From: Nostoc sp. FACHB-892
GTDB taxonomy: Bacteria > Cyanobacteriota > Cyanobacteriia > Cyanobacteriales > Nostocaceae
Reading direction: 5' to 3'
DNA: 64,000 nt
NCBI RefSeq assembly: GCF_014698795.1
Contig: NZ_JACJTR010000003.1
Span: 310,001 to 374,000 of the forward strand
The first letter of the stretch is position 1, and every line of letters starts with the position of its first letter. Positions 1-8,618 of this stretch are shown here, in pieces. The notes below the pieces were generated by a model. It saw nothing but the letters and a program-made list of their open reading frames with translations, did not search any database and had not been told where the DNA came from. Position numbers and translations under genes: made by a program.

Positions 1-112
1 AGAAATTGCTTTTAGCTGGGATAGTGTAGCTTCTGGGTTAACTGATCTCTATACTCATTTGCTGACTCAAACTAGGGCTAAAACTGAGAAACAACCTCAG
101 ATTGCAGCTTAA
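1..112 (+). CDS. C-terminal end of a probable glycosyltransferase (partial)
   Basis: The reading frame beginning at base 2 is open from the window edge to a TAA at 110-112 and gives 36 residues, beginning EIAFSWDSVASGLTDLY. A terminal segment of this kind, with an F-S-W-(D/E) motif followed by an amphipathic helix and a polar tail, is common at the end of GT4-type glycosyltransferases. The catalytic part lies outside the window, so the family assignment is only a suggestion. The frame being open and the stop lying about 80 bases ahead of the next gene support a real gene end. Confidence 0.5.
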   Translation, partial: EIAFSWDSVASGLTDLYTHLLTQTRAKTEKQPQIAA

Positions 113-194
113 GTTTTAAAGCTTGAGAACATTACTATCACGCACAAATATTCCAACACAAACCACTCTATTTAGTAAGTAGGGAATTAGAACT

Positions 195-398
195 ATGCTG
201 AATATCGGAGATTATGCCCTGCATCAGAAAACTGGCCAAGTTGGTCAAGTTTTAGGCTATGGTCATCAGGTAATGAATGGAACTTATATCACTACCTTGA
301 AAGTAAGGTTTAGAAATCAGAGTGAAACTCCTGGCTACAGAGGATTTATGGAGGATGTTTACACTAATTGGATATTGGCTGAAACAGTATTAAATTAG
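195..398 (+). CDS. Small conserved-type hypothetical protein (67 aa)
   Basis: This is a complete 67-residue frame with an ATG at 195 and a purine-rich stretch (GTAGGGAATTAG) just upstream that can serve as a ribosome binding site. The protein is soluble, with no signal peptide or membrane segment. It starts MLNIGDYALHQKTGQVGQV, and its alternating Gly/hydrophobic pattern suggests a small beta-barrel of the SH3/KOW kind. It stands alone between the gene end at 112 and a long intergenic stretch. No function can be assigned. It is probably real because of its codon use and start context. Confidence 0.6.
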   Translation: MLNIGDYALHQKTGQVGQVLGYGHQVMNGTYITTLKVRFRNQSETPGYRGFMEDVYTNWILAETVLN

Positions 399-420
399 TG
401 GTATAAATTGCTTTTTTTAT

Positions 421-443
421 AGGTGGTGTACCTTACTCCACCT
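421..443 (+). terminator. Weak stem-loop after the 67-aa gene
   Basis: A 6-bp stem AGGTGG/CCACCT with an 11-base loop lies 22 bases after the stop at 398 and is followed by GTAAATTTTC. The T-rich tail is poor, so this may be a weak terminator or only an inverted repeat. Confidence 0.3.
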
Positions 444-539
444 GTAAATTTTCTCTGTTCTACGCTATTGTGCTTGTGTTAACTCAAGACTAAAAATAGT
501 CACCACTATTTACTATTTGTCACCTAAAAAGAGGTATTT

Positions 540-677
540 ATGAGTTTGATAGAAGCTATAATTTTCACGGTTATAAATACTTGTGCCTGTCTGTTATTAC
601 CTAAACTACTGTCTGTCGTTCTGTCTGACGAAAGCAATACACCATCAAGATCAGTTGTTCCAGTTTTTCACAAATAG
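540..677 (+). CDS. Possible small membrane protein (45 aa)
   Basis: An ATG at 540 opens a 45-residue frame ending at TAG 675-677. AGAGGT lies a few bases upstream, at suitable spacing for a ribosome binding site. The product begins MSLIEAIIFTVINTCACLLL and has one strongly hydrophobic segment over about residues 4-29, followed by a short polar tail. This fits a single-pass small membrane protein of the kind found in many cyanobacteria. There is no neighbouring operon partner. It is called on start context and composition alone. Confidence 0.45.
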   Translation: MSLIEAIIFTVINTCACLLLPKLLSVVLSDESNTPSRSVVPVFHK

Positions 678-919
678 AAAAACAACTGATTGAGATTCCC
701 CCGCTAACTTTAGGGTGTAGCGGGCAGACCAAACGCATCTAAATATTGAAAACTTCCTGCTGATATGGGGCGATTCGAGTTCGTTCAACAGTCAGCGTCT
801 TTCGTGTTATGCCATCCCTTATAGGTATTTAACTCTTTTTTCAACTTAACTAACCTACGGAATGTGGGATACAATACCCTACCAAAGTTTTTTTCCAACC
901 ATAGACATACGCATATAAA

Positions 920-956
920 TACAGATGAATCTCATAATTGTGTGTATTCATCTGTA
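920..956 (+). promoter_or_regulatory. 11-bp inverted repeat 14 bases upstream of the M24-fold gene
   Basis: TACAGATGAAT at 920-930 is perfectly complementary to ATTCATCTGTA at 946-956 (11-bp stem, 15-base loop). The stem ends 14 bases before the ATG at 971, so it would lie in the leader of the M24-fold gene. It could be an operator or a structure affecting translation. The remainder of 678-970 shows no gene. Confidence 0.4.
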
Positions 957-970
957 GTTTCTAATTTTGT

Positions 971-2059
971 ATGAACGAAGAAGTCTCCAAAAAACTAGAG
1001 TTAATCAGGCAAACCTTGCGTGAAACTGAAGTGCAAGGCGTGCGTTTGCGCGGTACAGACTGGTTTGCCTGGGCGACAGGTGGCGCTTCTAGCACCGTGC
1101 TGCTTACTGCTGAAACTGGTATAGCAGAAGTATTAGTAACTATTGATGATGCTTGGGTATTGACGGATGAAATTGAAGGGCAGCGTCTTATTGATGAAGA
1201 ACTACCTGCTAATTTTAAGATGCATATTAACCCTTGGGCTGATGCTGCCGCGCGTGAGTCTTTTGTTGGTGATGCAACTGGTGGCGGAAAAGTAATTAGC
1301 GATCGCCCCATCTCCAATTTAGAACAGCCGTTACCCCCATCTCTGCAACTACATAAACGGGTAATGATGTCAAGTGAATTAGAGCGATATCGCCAAGTTG
1401 GGCAAAAAGCTAGTCAGGCAATGACAGAAGTACTCAAAGCCGCCAAGCCAACTTGGACAGAATATCAGTTAGCAGGTGCGGGTGCAGAGGCATTATGGGC
1501 GAAAGGTTTGCATCCGGCGCTGACATTGGTAGCAGGTGAGAGGCGTTTACCGCTATACCGTCATGCTACAGCCACAGCAGAACAGATTGGACGGCAAGCG
1601 ATGCTGGTGTTTTGCGCTAGAGGTTACGGTTTGTATGCAAATCTGACTCGATTTGTTTGTTTTGGTGCGCTTTCAAACGAACAAGCCGAATTGCATTCCC
1701 ATGTGCGCGAAATAGAAGCAGTAGTTTTAAATTTGTGCCAACCTGGAACCAGTCTTGATGCAGTTTATCACGCGCTAACTCAAGCTTATGAACAGCATGG
1801 ATTTCCCAATGCCATCCTTGAACATCACCAAGGAGGAACCACTGGATATTTAGCGCGAGAAATCGTAGCAAATCCAAGCACTACTGATACTTTGGCAGAA
1901 GGTATTGCTGTCGCTTGGAATCCCAGTTTACGAGGGGCAAAGGTTGAAGATACTTTCATGATTCTGGAGGATGGAAAGTTGGAAAATCTGACTTTTGATC
2001 CAAATTTTCCTAATGTTGAGGTAGAAGGAAGATTGCGCCCTGTACCTTTATATAATTAA
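971..2059 (+). CDS. M24-family (creatinase/aminopeptidase fold) protein, likely without the metal site
   Basis: This 362-residue protein has a two-part layout typical of M24 pita-bread enzymes: an N-terminal creatinase-like domain (about 1-125) and a C-terminal catalytic-fold domain (about 130-350). In the catalytic half the segment [13 protein letters not shown] aligns with the place where M24 peptidases carry the second metal-binding Asp (usual pattern sDitRtf). Here the Asp is replaced by Asn/Leu context, and the first Asp is also not evident. The later His region (HHQGGTTGY) and the Glu in AKVEDTFMI remain. The protein may therefore be a non-metallic relative, like creatinase, rather than an aminopeptidase. 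It ends 5 bases before galactokinase, suggesting co-transcription. The ATG at 971 follows a leader hairpin. Confidence 0.75.
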   Translation: MNEEVSKKLELIRQTLRETEVQGVRLRGTDWFAWATGGASSTVLLTAETGIAEVLVTIDDAWVLTDEIEGQRLIDEELPANFKMHINPWADAAARESFVGDATGGGKVISDRPISNLEQPLPPSLQLHKRVMMSSELERYRQVGQKASQAMTEVLKAAKPTWTEYQLAGAGAEALWAKGLHPALTLVAGERRLPLYRHATATAEQIGRQAMLVFCARGYGLYANLTRFVCFGALSNEQAELHSHVREIEAVVLNLCQPGTSLDAVYHALTQAYEQHGFPNAILEHHQGGTTGYLAREIVANPSTTDTLAEGIAVAWNPSLRGAKVEDTFMILEDGKLENLTFDPNFPNVEVEGRLRPVPLYN

Positions 2060-2064
2060 AAACT

Positions 2065-3153
2065 ATGGATTTTCAAGAAGTATTCGGTAAACCACCTGAA
2101 ACTCAAGCCAGTGCGCCAGGAAGAGTAAATTTACTGGGCGAACATACCGACTATAATGATGGGTTCGTTCTTCCAACCGCGATTCCTCAAGGTACAACGG
2201 TGCAGCTAAGTTTTAGTAGCGATGCCTACGGCGGGCTACGCCAACGCCAGCATCACTTTTACTCGGAAAATTTAAACGAGCAAGTGAGCATTTCAGATAT
2301 TAATCATAGTCCTTCTGGATTTGCCAGTTATATTTTTGGTTGTATTGAGCTTTTGCAAAAAGCAGGATATACAGTACCATCGCTTTGTGTGTACGTGCAA
2401 TCGTCGGTTCCGATGGGTTCGGGTTTGTCTAGCAGCGCCGCTTTGGAAGTGGCAACCCTCCGGGCATTACGCCAACTTCTGAACCTTCCCATTGATGATG
2501 TTGAAATCGCCCAAATTGCCCAGCAAGCAGAAATTCAATATGCTGGCGTGCAATGCGGCATTATGGATCAGATGGCTTCTAGCTTGGCTGACACTGAGCA
2601 TATCTTGTTTTTAGATACTCGGACTTTAGAACGTCGGGTAATGCCTTTGCCTGAGAAAGCGGAGATTTTGGTTATTGATAGCGGTGTACCGCGCACACTT
2701 GCAAGTAGCGGTTATAACCAGCGTCGCGCTGAGTGTGAGGAGGCGGCCCGATCGCTCGGTGTGAAAGCATTGCGAGATATTACTGATGTTAATCTAACAA
2801 AAACATTACCCGAACCACTACAGCGTCGTGCCCGTCATGTAGTTACGGAAAATAACCGCGTCTTGGAAGTATTGCAGGGAGTAACATCTGAGCGCTTTGG
2901 TGAATTAATGAATGCTTCCCATGCCAGCTTGCGAGATGATTATGAAGTTTCAGTGCCTGCTTTAGATATATTGGTAGATATTTTGCAGAAAACAGAAGGA
3001 GTGTTTGGTGCAAGACTGACGGGTGCAGGCTTTGGGGGGGCAAGTGTAGCTTTGGTTAGATCAGGCCAGAGCAAAGGTATTGCAACTCATGTCCTTGAAC
3101 AATATAACCAAGCAGGTTACAACGGACAAATTTTGGTTCCTGCTTTGGATTGA
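2065..3153 (+). CDS. galK: Galactokinase
   Basis: The 362-residue product is a GHMP kinase that phosphorylates galactose at C1 in the Leloir pathway, in the cytoplasm. All three signatures are present: the galactokinase signature [16 protein letters not shown] near residues 19-34, the ATP-binding [13 protein letters not shown] near 117-129, and the C-terminal [12 protein letters not shown]. The ATG at 2065 lies 5 bases after the preceding stop, so the two genes probably share a transcript. Residues about 53-62 ([10 protein letters not shown]) are encoded by a dispersed repeat inserted in frame in a surface loop. No other Leloir genes are visible next to it. Confidence 0.92.
   Translation: MDFQEVFGKPPETQASAPGRVNLLGEHTDYNDGFVLPTAIPQGTTVQLSFSSDAYGGLRQRQHHFYSENLNEQVSISDINHSPSGFASYIFGCIELLQKAGYTVPSLCVYVQSSVPMGSGLSSSAALEVATLRALRQLLNLPIDDVEIAQIAQQAEIQYAGVQCGIMDQMASSLADTEHILFLDTRTLERRVMPLPEKAEILVIDSGVPRTLASSGYNQRRAECEEAARSLGVKALRDITDVNLTKTLPEPLQRRARHVVTENNRVLEVLQGVTSERFGELMNASHASLRDDYEVSVPALDILVDILQKTEGVFGARLTGAGFGGASVALVRSGQSKGIATHVLEQYNQAGYNGQILVPALD
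2221..2250 (+). repeat. Dispersed repeat inserted in frame in galK
   Basis: GATGCCTACGGCGGGCTACG followed by CCAACGCC matches, with two substitutions, the repeat read on the minus strand at 39053-39024 inside the WD40 gene. It adds [10 protein letters not shown] to galactokinase without breaking the frame. Confidence 0.7.
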
Positions 3154-3249
3154 GTCAGTGACGCTTCGGAATTGCTGGAATAAGGTAAAAATAATAGGAC
3201 ATGGGGATAATTACCTCATGAAACTAACTCAAGGTAAGGTAAAGTACCC

Positions 3250-4479
3250 ATGCTCAGGCGCTTAATTGTGATTGTGACTGCTGCTATTGTATTTAGCAGT
3301 TCCTTGACACTGGCACAGACTAAAAAGCCCAAACTTCCTGATAGATTTCCTCCTAATCCCCTAGAAATTACCACACCAGATCCACTACTACCACGTTCGC
3401 CCAAGGATAAACAGCCATTAACTCTCCAAGAACAGCAAAAGTTACAACCAGCGCTGGATGCGTTAAATCAAGAAGCAGCAGCGAAATTGCAAGCAGGAGA
3501 TCAAGTGGCGGCGTTTGAAATTTGGAACCGGGAACTTCGCTTGCGGCGCTTTTTAGGTTCATTAGCAGAAGTGCAAGCACTATCACGAGTCGGAGCGATC
3601 GCTTGGAAGCAAAATGATGGACAAGAAGTACAATATATTACGCAGCGATTGCAAGCAATTCAAAAGCAGGCACAATCTAAAAAAACAACTGCCCAAGTTG
3701 ATCTGGAATTATGGCGATCGCTAGGTCAAGCTTACCAAAATGTGCGATCGCCTAAACTAGCTGTGGAAGCTTACGACCAAGTTTTATTAGTAGTGCGAGA
3801 GCAAAAAAATACAACAGCACTAGTAGAAAACCTCAGGATAATTGGGGAACTACATTTGAGTTGGTTTGATTATCCCAAAGCCGCTCCAGTTTACGAAGAA
3901 TTGTTGGCTTTAGCTACTTCCCAAAATGAACGTGTAAATGAGGTAACATATCTGCAACGGCTGGCTTACATTTATGAGCAGACAAGACAACCGCAGCAGT
4001 CGTTGAATGTACTGAATAGATTAGTAGAAATTTACGTCAATGAAAATAATCTTATTGAAATACCAGAATTAAAGCTAGCGATCGCTTCAAATTACGAATC
4101 TTTAGCAAAGGAAAATCCGAACTTACTGCTAGAAGCTTTTAATAATTATCAAGAAGCTTATACTACTGCTTGGCAATTAAAGGAGTATACTCGTGCTGGT
4201 GAAGCTTTGCAGAAGTTAATTGCGCTGTACCGTTCTCAAGGACAAACAGATGAGGCTTTGCAGGCTAGTCAAATTCTTGTGGAGACAGAGTCGCAAGCAG
4301 CCAACTTTTACGGAATGATGCAAGCTTATGACCAAATTGGGCAATTGTATCTAGAACGTAAAGAGTTTCCTCAAGCATTAACAGCTTTTAAAAGAGGGTT
4401 GGAACTAGCACAACAACTCAAACATGAAGAAGCATACTTTACTGGGCAAATTGAAAAAGTCTCGAAAGCAAATTTATAG
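3250..4479 (+). CDS. Exported TPR-repeat protein
   Basis: The 409-residue protein begins with a signal peptide (MLRRLIVIVTAAIVFSSSL, likely cleaved after TLA-Q near residue 23), then a proline-rich linker (about 25-60). The rest is helical, with several tetratricopeptide-like repeats between residues 70 and 400, for example around SLGQAYQNVRSPKLAVEAYDQ and AYDQIGQLYLERKEFPQALTAF. Such proteins act as periplasmic or lumenal protein-interaction scaffolds; the partner is unknown. The ATG at 3250 is preceded by AAGGTAAAG. It follows galactokinase by 96 bases on the same strand and may be read from its own promoter. Confidence 0.75.
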   Translation: MLRRLIVIVTAAIVFSSSLTLAQTKKPKLPDRFPPNPLEITTPDPLLPRSPKDKQPLTLQEQQKLQPALDALNQEAAAKLQAGDQVAAFEIWNRELRLRRFLGSLAEVQALSRVGAIAWKQNDGQEVQYITQRLQAIQKQAQSKKTTAQVDLELWRSLGQAYQNVRSPKLAVEAYDQVLLVVREQKNTTALVENLRIIGELHLSWFDYPKAAPVYEELLALATSQNERVNEVTYLQRLAYIYEQTRQPQQSLNVLNRLVEIYVNENNLIEIPELKLAIASNYESLAKENPNLLLEAFNNYQEAYTTAWQLKEYTRAGEALQKLIALYRSQGQTDEALQASQILVETESQAANFYGMMQAYDQIGQLYLERKEFPQALTAFKRGLELAQQLKHEEAYFTGQIEKVSKANL

Positions 4480-4557
4480 TCGATATAGGAATCATATTTG
4501 AGTTGTGAAAAATATAGATTAGGAAACGAACTGCCATTATGTAAGGTACATCGGTAA

Positions 4558-4578
4558 GGGCACGGCACTGCCGTGCCC
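4558..4578. repeat. Palindromic dispersed repeat (10-1-10)
   Basis: GGGCACGGCA and TGCCGTGCCC form a perfect 10-bp inverted repeat around one base, flanked by GTAA and CTAC. Sister copies at 14270-14290 and 60356-60376 keep the pairing with different bases. It lies between the TPR gene and the convergent MFS gene and could also act as a transcription stop. Confidence 0.7.
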
Positions 4579-4688
4579 CTACACCTGGCGATATAATGTT
4601 GTAACTTATCTGAACGGGAACCGCTATAACAGTTTCAAAGTTAAGCAACAAAATTATTAAATTCTTACATCTATTTGCAGGTTTTATC

Positions 4689-5948
4689 CTAAGCTCTCTT
4701 ACTGATTACAATGCCCCTTTGCTCATAAATTGGAAGCATTATTTTCCTTAAAGCAGGCAACTCTCTGCTAAAAATGATAGAGCCTAAAATACAAACTATA
4801 CCATCAATAATTAAAGTGTTTGTAGCACCAATACGACTGGCTAAGAAACCTCCTAACAAATTACCTATAGGAATCATCCCCAAAAATGACATTGTGTATA
4901 AGCTCATCAATCGCCCACGTTTGTCATCCTCAACAATTGTTTGTAAAAATGTGTTGCTAGCAGCAATTTGGAGAATTGTACCTAAGCCAACAAATAACAT
5001 TGTAAATAAAGAAAGTGGTAAAAATCGAGATAAAGAAAAGGCAATTAAACCAATTCCTAAAATTGCTGGAGCTATGGCAATCAACTTACCAATTCCTAAG
5101 ATTGTTTGGCGTGTAGCTAGATAAATACCACCAGTTAAAGCTCCAACTCCAGATGCTGCCATCAAAAACCCCAATGTTTCTGCGCCACCTTTGAGAACTT
5201 GTTCTGCAATAACTGGTACCAAAATAGTGTTTTGCAGCCCCATAAGGCTGACTAAAGCTGATAGCAATAAGATGGCTCGAATGGGTGGAAAACTAAAGGC
5301 ATATATAAATCCCTCTTTGACTCTTTGCAAGGGATTACCGTTAGTTACTGAGTGTTTCCAAGGCTTAACTTTCATTGCCAATAAAGCGGCGATTACAGCA
5401 ATGTAGCTCAAACCATCTATTAAAAAACAATAGGCAGCTCCAACACTGGCAATTAGTAAACCTCCGATCGCAGGGCCAATTAATCGCGCACCGTTGATCA
5501 TGGTAGAGTTAATGGCGATCGCATTGGCTAAATCTTCTCTGCGTTCAACCAATTCTGGCACAAACGCTTGGCGGGCTGGCGCATCTAAGGCGTTAATAAA
5601 TCCTTGGAATAAACTCAAGGCAATGATATGCCATACCTGAATCACACCAGTCAGCGCCAGCACTGCTAATGTTAACGACTGAATCATCGCCAAGACTTGC
5701 GTACTAATTAAGGTACGATATCGAGAAAAGTGATCTACAAATACTCCGCCAAAGGGAGCTAAAAAAAAGCTAGGAATTTGGCTCGAAAATCCCACAATTC
5801 CTAGCATTAATGGTGAGTTTGTCAAGTCATAAACTAGCCAAATCGTCGCAAGTTGCGTCATCCACGTTCCAATTAGAGAAATACCTTGTCCGGCAAAAAA
5901 CAATTGGTAGTTTTTTGACTTTAATGCAGGTAGTAGCGGTTTTTTCAT
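4689..5948 (-). CDS. MFS transporter, drug/siderophore exporter type (DHA3-like)
   Basis: The 419-residue protein has about twelve hydrophobic segments. Its N-terminus (LPALKSKNYQLFFAGQGISL) and the loop GVFVDHFSRYRTL are typical of the TMS/EntS-like major facilitator group that exports enterobactin or macrolides. It acts in the inner membrane. A MarR-family regulator gene lies 332 bases upstream on the same strand, and a pair of direct repeats lies between them, which suggests control of this exporter by that regulator. The substrate cannot be told from the sequence. Confidence 0.85.
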   Translation of the reverse strand: MKKPLLPALKSKNYQLFFAGQGISLIGTWMTQLATIWLVYDLTNSPLMLGIVGFSSQIPSFFLAPFGGVFVDHFSRYRTLISTQVLAMIQSLTLAVLALTGVIQVWHIIALSLFQGFINALDAPARQAFVPELVERREDLANAIAINSTMINGARLIGPAIGGLLIASVGAAYCFLIDGLSYIAVIAALLAMKVKPWKHSVTNGNPLQRVKEGFIYAFSFPPIRAILLLSALVSLMGLQNTILVPVIAEQVLKGGAETLGFLMAASGVGALTGGIYLATRQTILGIGKLIAIAPAILGIGLIAFSLSRFLPLSLFTMLFVGLGTILQIAASNTFLQTIVEDDKRGRLMSLYTMSFLGMIPIGNLLGGFLASRIGATNTLIIDGIVCILGSIIFSRELPALRKIMLPIYEQRGIVISKRA

Positions 5949-5985
5949 CTCAGGCTTGCTTTATACCAATTTGCTTTAATAAATA

Positions 5986-6084
5986 TCATTTCACCTCATC
6001 TGTTACAACTGGTGCTTGTGCTGTCACAGTTTCTAAAGTCTCAGAATCAGGAATCAATTGTTTTCCGATAAATGGGGTTTTGTT
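5986..6084 (-). pseudogene. Short remnant reading frame upstream of the MFS gene
   Basis: On the minus strand a 32-codon stretch without a start codon reads PFIGKQLIPDSETLETVTAQ and then APVVTDEVK before a TGA. The composition looks like the tail of a real protein, so it may be the residue of a lost gene in the marR-MFS interval. It could equally be chance. Confidence 0.25.
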
Positions 6085-6174
6085 TTAATTGCGTCCGTTA
6101 AAAGTATTACTGGTCATAATTCTTAACTCGCTTGTTCGTTCAATAAATTTGATTAATAGTATTTTATTTAGAAC

Positions 6175-6243
6175 GCGTAATATTTCCTGAAAAAAATCCT
6201 TATTTCTTTCGTATGCGTAACATTATCTGAAAACAAATCTTTA
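6175..6243. promoter_or_regulatory. Two 28-29 bp direct repeats between marR and the MFS gene
   Basis: GCGTAATATTTCCTGAAAAA (continuing to 6202) and GCGTAACATTATCTGAAAAC (continuing to 6243) begin 40 bases apart and share about 80 percent of bases. They lie in the leader of the minus-strand MFS gene. They are candidate binding sites for a regulator, possibly the adjacent MarR protein. The remainder of 5949-6280 holds only the remnant frame described separately. Confidence 0.35.
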
Positions 6244-6280
6244 CAGCACTTCCCCCAGTCGGGTGATTGTGGGACTATCT

Positions 6281-6748
6281 TTAGGAGAGGTTAGCGATCG
6301 CCCGATTCAAGATTTGGGAAAACAATTCCCGATCAGCAAAAGAAATGCCATCCATCGCCTCATCACGCACTGCGGCGGCGATTGGGGGTAAGACAGCTTC
6401 TAGTTCTTTACCTGCATTTGTTAGCCAGATTCGCCAAATGCGGCGATCGTGAGTGTCGCGTTCTCGGCGCACCAAGCCGCGTTCTTCCATCCGATCTAGT
6501 ACGCCTGTTAAAGTCCCTCCTACTTGTTTGAGTTTGTCCCCAATACTAGAAGTAGGTAAACCATCTTCTTGCCACAAACAACACAACACCAACCAATGAA
6601 ATGGCGTAAGTCCAAATGGTTCTAGCCTCTCAGTAAACTTGCGACTGAGCAGTTGTGAGACTAATTTGATTCTGTAACCCAAATTGTATGGTGCTAGGTT
6701 TTGCTGCCATGAATTTAAAGCTGAGGAATTATTAGATGTAGAAACCAT
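6281..6748 (-). CDS. MarR-family transcriptional regulator
   Basis: The 155-residue protein has the winged-helix MarR core. A helix around FTERLEPFGLTPFHWLVLCC leads into the recognition helix region PTSSIGDKLKQVGGTLTGVL, and the wing contains RRERDTHDRRIWRIWLT, the usual D-x-R-D-R-R-type wing motif. It is predicted to be a cytoplasmic homodimer that represses efflux genes and is released by small phenolic or drug-like ligands. The MFS exporter gene follows on the same strand. The ATG at 6748 gives the normal family length. Confidence 0.88.
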   Translation of the reverse strand: MVSTSNNSSALNSWQQNLAPYNLGYRIKLVSQLLSRKFTERLEPFGLTPFHWLVLCCLWQEDGLPTSSIGDKLKQVGGTLTGVLDRMEERGLVRRERDTHDRRIWRIWLTNAGKELEAVLPPIAAAVRDEAMDGISFADRELFSQILNRAIANLS

Positions 6749-6822
6749 TTAACACAATACTTAGCGTACGTACTATTATAAATAAATTGACCTTTTTTAG
6801 CAATAGTTGCTTTGTATCGGTC

Positions 6823-8481
6823 TTAGGGAATAACTTGAATCAATTGGGATTCTTTGAAAGTGCCAATAATGCGGTGAGGTCGAGATAATTTAGGAGATTG
6901 GTTAGCATATATCCAAGCATAGCTCAAAGGTGGTATTTGGGAGATAGAGGCTACTGGTTGAGGGCGACTAGAAAGATAGAAATTAAACAGTACTTTGGTT
7001 TTAGCATCTATATCTACATAGTAGGTAGGATGAGATTGGACAATTGAGGCGATCGCACTTTGTTGTAAAAAAGTTTTTAAACCAGGGTTATAGTCACTTA
7101 AAAAACCTACGCTACCCATCGCCGCCAAAGCCAGCCAGCAGGGAATTAACCAACCTGCAATCCAATAACGCGCTGTGAGAAACTTTTTGCCAAAGTGGTA
7201 ACGAGCAATCCACACTATAGGTAAAATTAACCAACCCAAGCCCATAGCCAAGCCAATAATTGCATACTTGTGAATATCAGAACTACCCCAACTAAAAATG
7301 CCAATACTCGCTATCACAAGTAAAACACCTAACCCACCAAAGCCATAACTGAGGTTTCGGGCAAGATTATTTATTGCAAAAAGATTCAATATCTTTTTCT
7401 TACTTTTTTGAAGAGGGAAGTGTGGGGGAATTTCTGTGTGGTAAATATTGCCTAGCCAGTTTAAACCCACAGATGCAAACAAAGCGATGAACGGATAAAG
7501 GCAAAGACTATAGTGAGATAAACGAGTGCTAAAAATACTAATTTCTACAAATAAAACAAGTGGAAAGCCAACTAATATTAACTGGTAACGAGGAATGGGA
7601 CGACGAAGAGTTAAAAATAAACCTAAAAGTCCGAAAAAAGCCCAAGGAAACGCTTTTACAGGAATATTCCAGACATAGAATAGTAGCCCATTAGACTCCC
7701 GCTCTTCAGAACCTAGTTGTACAACAAACTTGAGTAACTCCTCAAAACTATTATTTCCATAGTGTAGCCAGCTTAACCACAGCCAAACACAGGTTGGTAT
7801 TAAACCTAAGAAAAAACCTAAATATAAAATTGGGTTAGTAAGATGACGGTGACGGCGATGTTCCCAAATTAAATAAGGTAATAAAGCTATAATTGGCAAA
7901 AAAATCATAAAGCTTCTAACTAAGAAGCCTAAACCTAAACTTAAACCAGCTAGAAAACTCCACCAGTAGCGATATTTGGGATGTAATTCCGTTTTGATTA
8001 AAGACAAAATAGCTAAAAGCACCAAGACAACCATCGGTACATCAGGTGTACTTAAGCGAGAGTATTGCAGCCAGAGAAATTCTACACTTAAAATTGCAGC
8101 AGCTAACCAACCTAATTTTTTGCCTAGCATAATTTTGCCAATTTCATATACAAGCCACAAGCTAAAAATGCCAGCAATTATACTAGGAAGACGCGCACTA
8201 GTATCACTAATACCAAACAGCTTGTAGAAACTGGCAATTAACCAATAAGGGCCAGGGGTTTTATGATGCGCTCTTTCCCAAGGAGCTATCCAATTACCAG
8301 AATCAAACATCAGACGGGCACGCGATGCATAAAGCCCTTCATCATGTGCCATTAGGCTATTGTGCCCTGAAGTAAATAATAATAATGGAAGTATCCAAAC
8401 TAACAAACTAAAATAGGGTGATGATGCGACTAAGCGGATTTGTCGCCAAATATGCTGCAAGAAGTGTAGTTTATATAACAT
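6823..8481 (-). CDS. GT39/ArnT-like membrane glycosyltransferase
   Basis: The 552-residue protein has around eleven to thirteen hydrophobic segments. Early in the first loop it carries AHDEGLYASRARLMFDSG, the acidic DE motif and Arg-rich stretch characteristic of PMT/ArnT polyprenyl-phosphate-sugar transferases. Such enzymes move a sugar from a lipid carrier onto lipid A, a glycan or a protein at the periplasmic face. The C-terminal part (about 430-552) is a periplasmic-type domain. It is transcribed divergently from the methyltransferase at 8619 and just behind marR. The acceptor is unknown. Confidence 0.8.
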   Translation of the reverse strand: MLYKLHFLQHIWRQIRLVASSPYFSLLVWILPLLLFTSGHNSLMAHDEGLYASRARLMFDSGNWIAPWERAHHKTPGPYWLIASFYKLFGISDTSARLPSIIAGIFSLWLVYEIGKIMLGKKLGWLAAAILSVEFLWLQYSRLSTPDVPMVVLVLLAILSLIKTELHPKYRYWWSFLAGLSLGLGFLVRSFMIFLPIIALLPYLIWEHRRHRHLTNPILYLGFFLGLIPTCVWLWLSWLHYGNNSFEELLKFVVQLGSEERESNGLLFYVWNIPVKAFPWAFFGLLGLFLTLRRPIPRYQLILVGFPLVLFVEISIFSTRLSHYSLCLYPFIALFASVGLNWLGNIYHTEIPPHFPLQKSKKKILNLFAINNLARNLSYGFGGLGVLLVIASIGIFSWGSSDIHKYAIIGLAMGLGWLILPIVWIARYHFGKKFLTARYWIAGWLIPCWLALAAMGSVGFLSDYNPGLKTFLQQSAIASIVQSHPTYYVDIDAKTKVLFNFYLSSRPQPVASISQIPPLSYAWIYANQSPKLSRPHRIIGTFKESQLIQVIP

Positions 8482-8618
8482 TGAATTGATAAAAATTGAA
8501 TGCTGCTATTTAAACTCATTCATGTATCCTGTTGTTATTAAAATATGTTACATAGGTTTGTAAAAAAATACCTAAAATTGCAGCAATTTTCCCAAAAAGT
8601 ACTCCAGAACAAAAATTT

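Noticed and set aside
961..1317. 118-codon minus-strand frame
   Set aside because: It lies antisense to the M24-fold gene and has no family features.
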